Shown piece by piece: positions 48,271 through 59,483 of a DNA stretch of 64,000 nucleotides. Both the position numbers and the translations under genes were made by a program. The notes beneath the pieces were generated by a model. That model did no database searches and was not told where the DNA came from. It saw only the letters and a list, made by a program, of their open reading frames with translations. The DNA is from Pteria penguin (Eukaryota > Mollusca > Bivalvia > Pterioida > Pteriidae), in assembly GCA_035048485.1 (NCBI GenBank), contig CM068583.1, forward strand, positions 51,201,790 to 51,265,789, in the 5' to 3' direction. The stretch's first letter is position 1. The number at the start of each line of letters is the position of its first letter.

Positions 48271-49028
48271 ATTATTATACAGAAAGTAGGGACTGACCAT
48301 CAAAGATCTTACTTTTACACCTTGTGTCATAGACAAATTTTATGTTTAAAGTTAGTAGAAAGAGACTTGCATAATGATTTCTTTTATTTTTAAAATGTAT
48401 GAAATAAGTGATAGATTTTTGGTTTTTTTTCTGCTCACTGATTTTCATCCTGTTTTGGTTACATATAATTGCTGTTTTTCTACGACATACCACAAGAATT
48501 AAGATTTATTGTAGAGTAGAAATGTAAATTGCATGTACAAGTTTATTCCTCATCTAGATAAACTAAATATTTCCATGTTACAGAGCTTGCTTGGTATTTC
48601 TTTTATGACATGGTTTATTGAGACTTCAGTCACCTTTTGGCTCGATCAAAGGCAGGATGATGGATGGACAACCATATTATCATTTCTGAGTAACATTTTG
48701 AAGTTTTACTTATCAGAACTGTACTAAACTTTGAAAAAAAGATCAATTAAGGTGGATATTGAATATTTTTGATATAAGCATAGGCATGTCAAAGGTCAGA
48801 AGTCAATGTAACCTGAAGTGACCTAGCCATATTATTTCTAGGCAAGATGTCAATTTGAATTTACAGAACAAATTTAGTATGGTTGAAGTGTCTTGTTAAG
48901 TGACCAGCAGAATTTTCAAGAAAATCAGATTATGGATACAGATTCCAGTTGTTATTATGTATGAGGTAGTACAGAATTCAAAGTGTAGGGCATATTAGAA
49001 CATACAAATGTATGTATATTGTATTGGA

Positions 49029-49034
49029 AATAAA
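49029..49034 (+). terminator. Candidate polyadenylation signal
   Basis: AATAAA 759 bp after the stop codon, followed by a T-rich stretch. It would give a 3' UTR of about 0.8 kb. Other AATAAA-like hexamers exist in this AT-rich DNA, so the choice is tentative. Confidence 0.4.
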
Positions 49035-49479
49035 ATGTTTAAAATTTTTATTGTATTCATTGTAGAGTTTGGCAAATTGTTATAACTCGGAATTAGTACA
49101 TACATTAATATTGATATTCCTGTTTTAATCATCCTACTAGACAGACAAGCTCATGCTTGCAAACTTTGACAGTATTTTCATCTGTCTGTGCATACAGTAT
49201 CAAAATTTTCTGCTGTCTTATAAAAGCTGAGCATCTTTCATAGCTTATCACTTGATCTGTGTGTGTTTAGTGCCCAATTCATTTTTATATATTCCTTGAA
49301 ACAAAAACATAAAAATGAAAATTCCATTTTCACTGTTTATTTATGAAAATACATATATTATAATGAGTGTGATTCATGTTTACACGTCTGCATTGAAATG
49401 TAGGTATATTATGTTATACCACTGTTGTCTGCCTATCCATCCCCACAGTCTTGTCCATGCTTCTCTTTCTTTACTATGA

Positions 49480-50205
49480 CAGGTACCAATGTATTTGTGG
49501 CAGTACATGAAAGGGTATGACTTGAAGTTGTGCACCTGGGTTTTAAACTCATGTCTGGCCTCTTGGGTGGGAAAAATTTGCAAGGTGAAAAAAAAATTGG
49601 TCTTTGCTTCTTCACTTTAACCAAGACAGATGCAAATGATTTGGTGGTAGTATATGAGAAGATCTGACTTCAAGTTGTGCTCCTGGGTATCAAACTAGAT
49701 TTTAAACTGGGATCTGGCCCCTGGGAGAGGGAAAATAGGCAGGATAAACTTGTTTGCACTTCTTGTCCTTAACCAAGACAGATGCAGATGAATTGTTGTT
49801 GGTATATTAAAGGGTCTCAGTTGAAGTTGTGCACCGGAGTTTAAACTGGGGTCTAGCCCCTGGGTAAGGGAAAATATGCAGGGTTAAATAACACTTGTCC
49901 AGACTTCTTCTTAACAAAGACAGATGGGGATGATTTCATGGTGGCATATGAAAGGTCTGACTTGAAATTAAGCCCCTAGGTTTCAAACTTGGTGTCTACT
50001 CCTAGGGTAGAGAAAATGCACAAGGTAAAAATAACTTAATGAACGGGGTTAAAAAAGTCTTGTATGTGCTATTTTTTCTCTTAATTATGGAAAAGTACAT
50101 AACCATAGCAGATGATATGGTGGTGGTATATGAAAGGGTCTAACTTGAAGTTGTACGCATGTGTTTTAAACTTTGGTCAGGCCCATGGGATAGGAAATCA
50201 TGTCA
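49480..50205. repeat. Degenerate tandem repeat, 140-185-bp unit, about 5 copies
   Basis: Each unit has AACCAAGACAGATGCA, GGTGGTAGTATATGA, GTCTGACTTGAAGTTGTG, TTTTAAACTGGGGTCTGGCC CCTGGG and GGGAAAATA.GCA. Copies begin near 49480, 49620, 49785, 49918 and 50102. Non-coding, just 3' of the coiled-coil gene. Confidence 0.8.
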
Positions 50206-50336
50206 ACATGCAGATGTATTATGCATCTGTTTAATGGTGGCCTATTTTTCTAGAATAAATATTAGCATCATGTTCAAACTTAAAACACTGTTTTCATCAA
50301 CCCATTATTAGTGTAATTATATATATTGTTGGGGTG

Positions 50337-50640
50337 TTTTTATCCCCCGTATCGATAGATCGGGGGCATATTGTTTTTGTCCTGTCTGTTTGTTAGTTTG
50401 TCTGTCATCAAACTTTAACCTTGGCTGTAACTTTTGAACTGTGAAGGATAGAGACTTCATATTTGACATGCTTACTCAACTAATGAAGTCCATTCAAATG
50501 GCACCAAAGTTGATGACCTTTTGACCTTGACAATGACCTTCACGCTGAAAATAACGTTTTGGACTTTGGTGCAGCCGGAGGCATAAGTGTTTCACAAACA
50601 CAGCTTGTTTTAATCAAAATCTGACATGGTTTGTCTTAAG
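50337..50640 (+). repeat. CCCCCGTATCGATAGATCGGGGG-headed dispersed repeat
   Basis: The head hairpin CCCCCG/TATCGATAGAT/CGGGGG is followed by CATATTGTTTTTGTCCTGTC TGTTTG and TCAAACTTTAACCTTGGC. Downstream blocks such as TGACCTTTTGACCTTGACAA TGACCTTCACG match 38.08-38.25 kb. Non-coding. Confidence 0.7.
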
Positions 50641-51440
50641 CTTTGATTGTGGAACTTGCAATGACAGTTTACTGTGAAAATTGTAAATATTTTCTTTTAC
50701 ATTTGATAGTAATTATTTGTTATGTTTGAAAATTGCTTATTTTTAAAATAATCGTTTTGATATTTTTATACTCCTTTACTTTTATAATGCATGAACTATC
50801 AGTTATGTGATTCCGTCCTATGTTTTCTTTATTTGTTAAATTTTTGCTTGCTGTTTTCCGATTTCCTTTGCTCAATGTGGTAAGATTGAACTAAATCCGT
50901 CCATTGTTTTCATATTGTAATATCTTTCGTCGGTAGCTGTTTTGATATTTGGGTGATTTCAGATGGTCAGACATATATATACATTCACATAGACACATTG
51001 TTGCCAATTTATATCTTTTGACAGGAAAACATTATATTTCATAGATCTTTATTTATGATTTATTATGAATGAATGCTCATTGAATTGTTCTGCTCTTTAA
51101 GAAAATTATATTCATGCTTATTTAATATTATAATGTATACTGACCCGTATTATAATGAAATGTTATATAAAGATGTGTCAAAGATTTTTATATACAGTTG
51201 TAGTGTACCGGTATATTCTTGAATATAGCATAATACAGTGCATTGCATTTCACATTTGAAACATTGTGAATGTGACAGTGGAGAATTTTTACTACATAAC
51301 GAAAACATAACCAAAACAAAAAAAAGCATTAAAATATACCTCAAAAAAACATACAAACATAACCCCCCAAAAAACCCACAGTTCAAAATGTGAAAATGTG
51401 AACATTAAACTCTAGTAAACCAATTACCAGACAATCCCAT

Positions 51441-52213
51441 TATTAAATGCCCGTCTATGGCGGGCATATTATAGTATGGCATTGTGGGTCTGTCCACACC
51501 TTGTTAACAAAATACAGACCATACCGTTAGACTAGGACTTTCAAACTTGGTACGCTCATTCTTTATTGCATGATTTTCTACATCAAGGTTTATGTCAAGG
51601 TCATTTGGGGGCAGAAATGGCAAATTCCTGAGAATGCAATTTGTGCAACTTGTAAGCAATGTACAGACCAAACTGTTTATACTATAACTTTTAAACTTTG
51701 CTTTCTTATTTCCCATGACTAGAGGATGAAACGTACTGATTTTCAAAGTCCTAACTGCAAAGTCAAGGTCATAGTGCTTATGTCAGTTAGATTCTTGTAG
51801 AGGTTGTAACTCTTTACACAGTGCATGGATTTGAATAATATTCCAATGAATTGTTGCCCAGGACCCAAGAGTGTGTCATGACATTGACTCAAAGGTCATA
51901 TCTGCAAGGTCAGGGTCACAAATGCATATGATGGGTAATCTTTGTCTGCACTAACTTTTTATTTCTTGCATAGATCTTAGTAATATTTCACAGAATTGTT
52001 GCCCAGGACCCAAGTGTGTGCCTTGATTTTGAATCAAGGTTGTATCTGCAAGGTTAAGGTCACAATGCATATGATGGATAAATCTTTATATGGGCCATAA
52101 CTTTTTACCCATTGCACAGATTTGAATAATATTTCATAGAATCGTTGGCAAAAGGGGAATTCATCCCTTCAAACTAAGCGACGAGCTTATTATACCACAC
52201 TAGGGATTGCTCG
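51441..52213 (+). mobile_element. TATACGCCCGTC-family element, second copy
   Basis: The head is GCCCG-TCTATGG-CGGGC followed by ATATTATAGTATGGC. The tail is CGAGCTTATTATACCACACT AGGGATTGCTCG, parallel to 31.22-31.26 kb. The interior carries several TTTACCCATTGCACAGATTT GAATAATATTTCA-type units and AAGGTCA motifs, shared with 38.3-38.6 kb. Confidence 0.65.
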
Positions 52214-53950
52214 TAAATTGTTGTGTTGTCAGAATGTTTATTTAGACATTATTGTCCTTCTGTAGATGTAGGCCAAGTAAACATTATTTTATACCCTTAG
52301 TAGCAAGTCAATTTGTTGCACTAACAGTGGTATCATTAATATTTTTTGTGGATTTGAATTATGATGTATTTAATCAAATGTATTTGTTTAATGTCAATAA
52401 ATTGGAAATATGTATTTGCTTTAGATATTCTTTTGTCATTTGAGAATATTGTATTAAAGTACATGTATATTTGGGTTGATCCTAGCACTTATCAGTGTCT
52501 TGTTGGCTTCATTCAGATCTTGCTAGTCACATGATTATGAAAGTACTGAAAAGCACCTTGCTTATCACATGATTATCAAAGTACAGATCACACTAATTTG
52601 ATAGAAAAACAAAAGGTATAATTAGATTATTGAGGTGATACATGTATTCAAAACGAGAAATATAGTGACAATAATTGGCAGGATTAAGCCCTATTGTTTA
52701 TCGACCTATTGTTTTTGTATGTCTTCCTTAGATTTTAGTACCTAACATTTATACATGTATCACATTTAGCTCAATATGCAAGACTGTGATTACTGATTGA
52801 CTGTTTTCACTTATGCTTTCATACACACTATTCTTTTGTTCTCCAATCTGCCCAAGTTTAGAACAATAGATTTGGTTGGTAGGTGACTAAATACAAAACA
52901 TGAGCAGAATGAGTATCTGCGATTTTGTGTATTTGCGATCATGTGTATATGATAACAGGTTTCCTCTTCAATTATATATATTTTCAATTTCCACAGTTTA
53001 GGCATCACTGAAGAAAAATAATTTTCTTGAAATGTGCATATTGTGCACCAAATTAATTAATATAATATATAGGTTGAATACTTATTTCATACAATTTGGT
53101 CAAAAACAAAAAAGAAGTTTTAAATTTTCATTTTTCGACAATTTTTATTTTCCAGTGAAAAATGGAGTTCTAGAACAAATATAAAATTCAATATTTAAGA
53201 AAAAAAAAATTGGTTTTGCAGTCAGCTCACATGGCTTTATAAGAGTGAGTGTTTTGTAATAAAGCATTACTTAGTCTGATCATGTGTATGCTAAAAGAAA
53301 ATACAAATAAAGACAATAAACAGTGGTAGCTTTGGGATATGCAGAGATACCCTTCTCCATCTTTCTGCCAGTTACCTCACATTTGGCTTAAAACAATAAT
53401 TCACATGTTAATTCCTTATGACAAGAACTTCCATTTGGTGCCTTTACTTTTGACCTTGGGCTTTGATATTTCATGTGTAAATTCCTAAATTATAACATAA
53501 GTTTTCATTTAGTGCCATCTCTTTTGATCTCATGGCCTTGAATTTTGACTTGCTTTTCAAACACATTAATACAGATTTATAAATCTTTGCTTTTAATGTC
53601 CATGAGATGAATATGACCCGCACCGACAAGCTTTGTTGTCCTGCGTCAACTCTTGTTACCATATGTTGAAAGAAACAACAGGATGCTCTACACGACGTAG
53701 AAACACATGAACTAACTCATCATATTTTGTTTAATTATACAGGTTACAGTGATGTAATAATTTGTAATCCGTAAGATTTTAAACTTCTTGAAATATATCT
53801 TATAAATTAACATAATTTATAATATATGACAAGGTACTCCACTTTTTTGCTGAAAATGTCAAAATCGACTATTTGACTCCAACTTTTCATTCATTCTTTA
53901 TTCACAAAACTTGCTTACAAAGCAAATATTTTTAAATAGTAATTTCATAT
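52214..53950. other. Intergenic, nothing recognised
   Basis: AT-rich. Short open frames have no recognisable features. A remnant at about 53390-53650 (CTTTTGACCTTGGGC, then CGTCAACTCTTGTTACCA) resembles old dispersed repeats. Confidence 0.4.
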
Positions 53951-53956
53951 ATTGCA

Positions 53957-54561
53957 TACGAAAGCCGATTAGACTCACTTACTAAGAAAAATTTTTATAT
54001 TATTACAAGATAATTAACTCGTTATTTCGAGATCTTTTCTCGTTATTTCTAGATCTTTTCTCGTTATTTCAAGATAATTAACTCGTTATTTCGAGATAAT
54101 TAACTCGTTATTTCGAGATCTTTTCTCGTTATTACGAGATAATTAACTCGTTATTTCGAGATCTTTTTTCGTTATTACAAATAACGAGTTAATTATCTCG
54201 AAATAATTAGAAAAGATCTCAAAAAACGAGATAATTATCTCGAAATAACGAGTTAATTATCTCAAAATAACGAGAAAAGATCTCGAAATAACGAGTTAAT
54301 TATCTCGAAATAATGAGAAAAGATCTCAAAATAACGAGATAATTTTCTCTAAATAACGAGTTAATTATCTCGAAATTACGAGTTAATTATCTCGAAATAA
54401 CGAGAAAAGATCTCGAAATAACGAGTTAATTATCTCGAAATAACGAGAAAAGATCTTGAAATAACGAGAAAAGATCTCAAAATAACGAGTTAATTATCTC
54501 GATAATAACGAGAAAATATATAAAAAAAGTTCTTAGTAAGTGAGTCTAATCGGCTTTCGTA
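53957..54561. mobile_element. Foldback-like element with 6-bp target duplication
   Basis: 32-bp terminal inverted repeats, exact: TACGAAAGCCGATTAGACTC ACTTACTAAGAA (53957-53988) and its inverse (54530-54561). ATTGCA flanks both ends (53951-53956 and 54562-54567). Inside, both arms are tandem arrays of two related 21-22-bp modules, CTCGTTATTTCGAGATAATTAA and CTCGTTATTTCGAGATCTTTT, in inverted orientation about a centre near 54180. The right arm is about twice the length of the left. Non-coding. Confidence 0.9.
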
Positions 54562-54714
54562 ATTGCATTTATCACACGAAAAAGAGAAAAGTAATAAATG
54601 TTGTTTAACAATGAAATAAAACATTGTGTGCTATAATACATAATATAGTGTACTCAATTTAGTGGCACCACAAGAATATGATATAATGATATTCATTTTT
54701 GATCAGATTGCAAA

Positions 54715-55410
54715 TCAAGTTCGGTGTATAAATTGGCAAAGTCTGTCTGTTTGTCCGGCGTCAACAATTTGCGTTTAGCTTGGTTTCCTGAATACCATTG
54801 ATGATACTTAAGTCAAACTTGGTGGGTGTGTAGACATTGATGAGTTTTTTCCGACTGATGCAAAAGTTGGTGAATTTGACCTTGATTTTACGCTTCAGTG
54901 AACACAGACTGATTTTTCAATTAGCTTGATCCCTTGCACACTATTAATAACACTTGAGTCAAACTTGTTGTGTTTGTACACATTTATGAGTTTTTCCTGA
55001 CCAATGCAAAATTTGGTGACATTGACATTGATTTTATGATTCAGTGCGCACAGAATGATTTAACTTGATCTCTTACACACTATCAATGATAATTAAGTCA
55101 AACTTGGTAGGTTTGTGAAAATCGATGAGTCTTCCTGAATGATGAAAACTTTGGCGATCTTGGCCTTGGTTTCATGCCTCAATGAACACAGATTGATTTT
55201 GGATTTCGCTTTATCTTTTTGCACATTATTAGTGATATTTAGGTTAAAACTTGGTTGGTTTGTTGACATTTTATGAGTTCTTCCCAACTGATGTGAAATC
55301 TGGCGACCTTGACTTTGATTTCACGCTTTAGTGAACACAAACTGATTTTTGCTCTACGCTTGATATCTTGCATACCATAAATGATATTAATCCAGTCATA
55401 CCGTCTTTGA
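54715..55410. repeat. Dispersed repeat with about 5 internal tandem units of about 125 bp
   Basis: Begins with AAATTGGCAAAGTCTGTCTG then TTTGTCCGGCGTCAACAA, as at 2.03 kb. Units then repeat: CACACTAT.AATGATA, GTCAAACTTGGTGGGTTTGT, ATTGATGAGTTTTTCC, TTGGTGA..TTGACCTTGATTTTA and CAGTGAACACAGACTGATTT. Non-coding. Confidence 0.75.
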
Positions 55411-55925
55411 CAGTTTTTTTTTGTCCGTATAATATTATATGTAAACTTTAAGTTAGCCATTTTGGAGGGTGGGGTGTGTGTTTGCGTCTCCTTCCCTGAG
55501 TCCCTGAATTAAATCCTTAGTGAATTATTTGGCTATATATTAACAGAAACACTCAGTATCACTAATTTTCGGCCCCTTGGACTTTATCAAGTGATCAAAA
55601 CGATATAAATAGAGTTTTGTGTAAAATCCATCACTATGCCATGCGTGGTTTGGTATGAATAAACATGACAGCAAATGAACAATACCATCTTCTTCCATTT
55701 TAGTGAAGGACCATATGCGGTATCATCTCATCTGACCAAGGAAAATATGTGTGCAGAACGGGGAGTCCATGTCAATAATTACAATTTCAATGCTATTTAA
55801 AATGGTGCTATAGGATCTTGTGGCACTGTAGATTTTTGGTTCCTGATCTTGAAAATCCTGGGCGAATTTATCTCTGTGAATTGTGCTGGAAGACCTCAGA
55901 TTGATGGTATAGAGAGAGTATCCTT

Positions 55926-56850
55926 CTAAATTGTGGTTCGGCTGTATGGGATCCTGTACCGATGCACGTGTCCTCGTGTGGCTGCTCCTTTCTGGGTGAA
56001 TTGAGGAGACATTGAGATGTCTACTAGACAGTGGTAAATCATAGTAGTCTTGGCTCTAATTCTTCGTTGGTGCCGGAGTCTCCCATACGAACTGCTCCAT
56101 CGTGGCTGTGACACTACTGGGAGGGCGGTTGTACTGTTTCTATCTTTTCGATGTTTTTCTTTGTATGATGGTACCAAACTGTGGATGCATACTCTACATT
56201 GGATCTGATGAAGGTCTTCTAGCATTTACCCTAGATGGTTGTTGTCATAAAGAGTCTTCCTTTAAGGTTCCTTCGTAGAATTCCATTGTGTTGTTTGCCC
56301 TCTTACATACGGCGTCGATGTGGTGGTCCCATGGCAGGTTGTTGAGAAAGTTGATTCCTAGGTACATGTGTTTTGTTCTATTAACACTGGGTATCATCTC
56401 CCCATGTATGTAGCATGGGGTTCCCAGGTGCTTCCATTTGGTAATTATGCTGATCACTTCACATTTTTCAGGGTTGACTTGAAGTACGTAGGCCGATCAG
56501 ATTCCCAGCAATCGAAGTTGTTAGTCTTCCAGGAGTTGTTTGGCATCGGCTTCTGTAGTGATGAATCTGTACAGGAGGCAGTCATCTACAAAGTCTGGCT
56601 ATGGATTTAACTTTGTTTGCAGGTCATTAATGTATGCCAAGGATAGTGAAGGGCCAAGGACTTTTCCTTGGGACACTCCATTCATTTCAGGTGCGGTTTG
56701 TAAGAAATGACTCTCCGCCAATACTTTTTGTGTTCGCATCGATAGGAAACTTTGTCCACTCATGAGTGCATCCTGTTACTCTATAGTGGTGCAGTTTGAC
56801 CAGTAGCCGCTCGTGTGGTACCTTATCGATTGCTTAGAGAAATCTTATAG
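55926..56850 (-). pseudogene. LINE reverse transcriptase fragment, heavily frameshifted
   Basis: Minus-strand pieces in order: DKVPHERLLVKLHHY (about 56795-56840); a GxxLGP-type VPQG.VLGPSL..AYINDL region (about 56610-56690); FVDDCLLYRFITTEADAKQL LED (about 56525-56592), in which FVDD (56581-56592) is the YADD-type catalytic motif; a KCEVI..I piece (about 56440-56465); and YLGINF.NNLPWDHHIDAVCK RANN (about 56275-56370), the conserved post-catalytic block. VWDPI-like sequence follows at about 55930-55960. Each piece needs a different frame, so the copy is long dead. Likely a CR1/jockey-type or related clade; not resolved. Confidence 0.8.
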
Positions 56851-58780
56851 AACTTCATGTCAATGTTTACCGCTATGCCCTGAGCCGCGTTCAAAAACGT
56901 GGGCACCCGATGTGCAGCCGAATGCTCATTTAATATTTGACAGAGGGTACTCACTGTAGTGCTAGATCGCGCGCTCGCGTTACAACACCCAAGGTGTTTC
57001 ACACAGATTTTCCAGACGGCGACCAATGTACATGAACATGTAAAATGACTACGCTGCAGTTGGACGAACCTAATTTAATTTATCATTAATTATTTTAATT
57101 AATCAATTATGTATTAAAATTTGTTATTATCATTATTACTTATCATTATTATTATTAATATTAGAAAGTAATTTTATTTTCGTGAGCACTCACTTTCGTT
57201 CAAGAATGTTAAAATTTCAGCAGCGGGTGTCCAGTAGGGCGCTCTCTTTATTGAACACGCCCCTGGATTGTAGTTATCATTTGGGTTCACAGGATTGCTT
57301 GATTCTTCCCAAATTCGTGCTGGTAAAGAAGTTCATAAGCTGGCTGTAGATGATTGATCTACAACAAAAGAAGAGATCAGTGAGACAGGTTTGCAATTAG
57401 AGAGCTTGAACTTATACCCCTTCTTTCAGTCATCTTGGATTTCTCCGGGTTATCCAGCCTTGTCATGGTTGAGACCATGCAGTCAGGCGCTTTAGCACCC
57501 CATTCTCAGCAACTCTGATATCTGGTGTTGTATGTAGATGTGGTACTTGTGTTTAGAACCGGTATGTTCAGTGTATCTTCTGAGGTGGAAACAGCTGATG
57601 ACAACTTTTGTCTTTAGTGCAGTCAACGAATGAAACGACCTCAATCAAATTGCAACAGAAACTATATTTCTATTAGCATCTTCATTTCTTTGTAGTTAAC
57701 GTGTAAAAAAGGTTTTCCCCTACATACTGAGTGGTAAGACAATTTTCAGTCCATTAAAGCTTTGCCAAATTACGATAGTGCTGCTTGTCTCCTGTAGACA
57801 TGAATGTACAGAACTCCGGAATCCCGGATTTACACTTTGTCCCATTGATAAATACATGTATTGTGTTTTCTGGACATCAACTGTTTTGTTGTTATCTATC
57901 AAGAGCACTGGTATTAATAATGCGAGTATTGCTAGGGGAGGACAGGCGATTCTGTCGCCATGTTATATTGTTAATATAAAATAATATTTACCAATCCAAA
58001 TTGCATTAAACTGGAATTGGCGAAGCAAAATGATTCAAGTGACTACCATACAATCTCTGTTTTCCCTGATTTTTTATCGACACGTCGAACAGTCTTGTAT
58101 ATTCGTCTTCATATTCAGAAGTTAAAATGATCGATCCTCTGCTGTGTTGAATGAAGGCAATGCCCATCTAGATCTTAATCAGCAAATATACATATAGTTT
58201 ATTGTTGACAAAGTTGACCATAATCCATGTACTATAGATGGGTTAACTACTTTCAGTGGGATGGGAATAATTGTTGGTATGCTGGGATAGAAACTCAGAT
58301 CTGCTGGTTGTTCTGTATTTCATGCTGTCAGAGATGCAGATCTTCTGATCGTTCATCAATGTAATTGCACAATCTATGAAGAACAGTGTTGCCGTAATCG
58401 GAGAGGATACCGACAATCTCATTTTTTTCTTCATCATGCAAAACCAGGTTCTCCAGGTAAATCTTTCCTATTCGGATCGGCCAGTGAGGAAGTAGAAGGT
58501 GTGGGATCTATAAAATACAAACAGTTCTGTCAACAGTATGTAACAAGCCATTACCGACTGTAGTTCGAAGTCTGGTGTAGTTGGCATTGGAAAAATGCCA
58601 AGTGTTGAAGAAGATTATTAAGAAAATTCACTTCAAACGCTTACGTTTATAAATCTAATGTGAATCATCTGATGAGATTATCAAAGCTGGAGAAATATTT
58701 TTCTCAATACTCTTCGCTGTTTTTTCTGAAGAATACTTGGATCACTTAAGGTATAAGAAATTTATTTCAAAACTGTGTCT
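56851..58780. other. Intergenic, nothing recognised
   Basis: No gene or clear repeat. Open frames are short. At about 58146-58166, GGCAATGCCCATCTAGATCT TAAT resembles a piece at 6766-6786, perhaps two ends of an old repeat. Confidence 0.4.
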
Positions 58781-58787
58781 GGCGAAA

Positions 58788-59235
58788 ACAGCATCCAAGT
58801 GCACCAGCTTCCACATACATCAGCATCCAAGTGCACCAGCTTCCACATACATCAGCATCCAAGTGCACCAGCTTCTAGTGCACCAGCTTCCACATACATC
58901 AGCATGCAAGTGCACCAGCTTCCACATACATCAGCATGCAAGTGCACCAGCTTCCACATACATCAGCATGCAAGTGCACCAGCTTCCACATGCATCAGCA
59001 TCCATGCAAGTGCACCAGCTTCCACATACATCAGCATGCAAGTGCACCAGCTTCCACATACATCAGCATCCATGCAAGTGCACCAGCTTCCACATACATC
59101 AGCATGCAGGTGCACCAGCTTCCACATACATCAGCATGCAAGTGCACCAGCTTCCACATACATCAGCATGCAGGTGCACCAGCTTCCACATACATCAGCA
59201 TGCAGGTGCACCAGCTTCCACATACATCAGCATCT
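58788..59235 (+). repeat. Minisatellite, 32-bp unit, about 13-14 copies, open in all three forward frames
   Basis: The unit is GCACCAGCTTCCACATACAT CAGCATGCAAGT (32 nt). Early copies have GCATCCAAGT; later ones GCATGCAGGT; some carry an extra CATG insertion, and one (about 58869-58882) is shortened to CTTCTAGTGCACCAG. Because 32 is not a multiple of 3, any frame cycles through all three readings of the unit, and none contains a stop. This explains overlapping open frames of 184, 154 and 114 codons with the same HQLPHTSACKCTSFHIHQHA-type peptide. No intact gene context; treated as non-coding. Confidence 0.85.
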
Positions 59236-59483
59236 TTGAAGTATCATTATCTATTGACCCAATTAGGAGTGCAGGCATAGATAGGAAATGACTTGCTTCC
59301 AGACAACCATGGATGGTATGAAGATGGAGACAGATACCTGCCCCTACAAATAGATCTCGCTCCAGCCCCCGATGACTTGCTAAATGTTATAATGTCGGAA
59401 AAATTGTTAAACCAAACGTTGCACTTGCAGACGGTATGGCATTAAATGTCGTGGTCGTTGTGGTTAATGTAATTGTAAATGTT

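Noticed and set aside
48533..48727. Open frame after the stop codon as an extra gene
   Set aside because: It lies in the probable 3' UTR, is short, and has no recognisable features.
54001..54520. Regular short repeats resembling a CRISPR array
   Set aside because: There are no unique spacers, the units are contiguous and inverted about a centre, and the block has transposon-like ends with target duplications in a eukaryotic genome.
58737..59291. 184-codon forward open frame as a repeat protein gene
   Set aside because: All three frames are open only because of the 32-bp minisatellite. The sequence outside the array has no coding character, splice support or homology.
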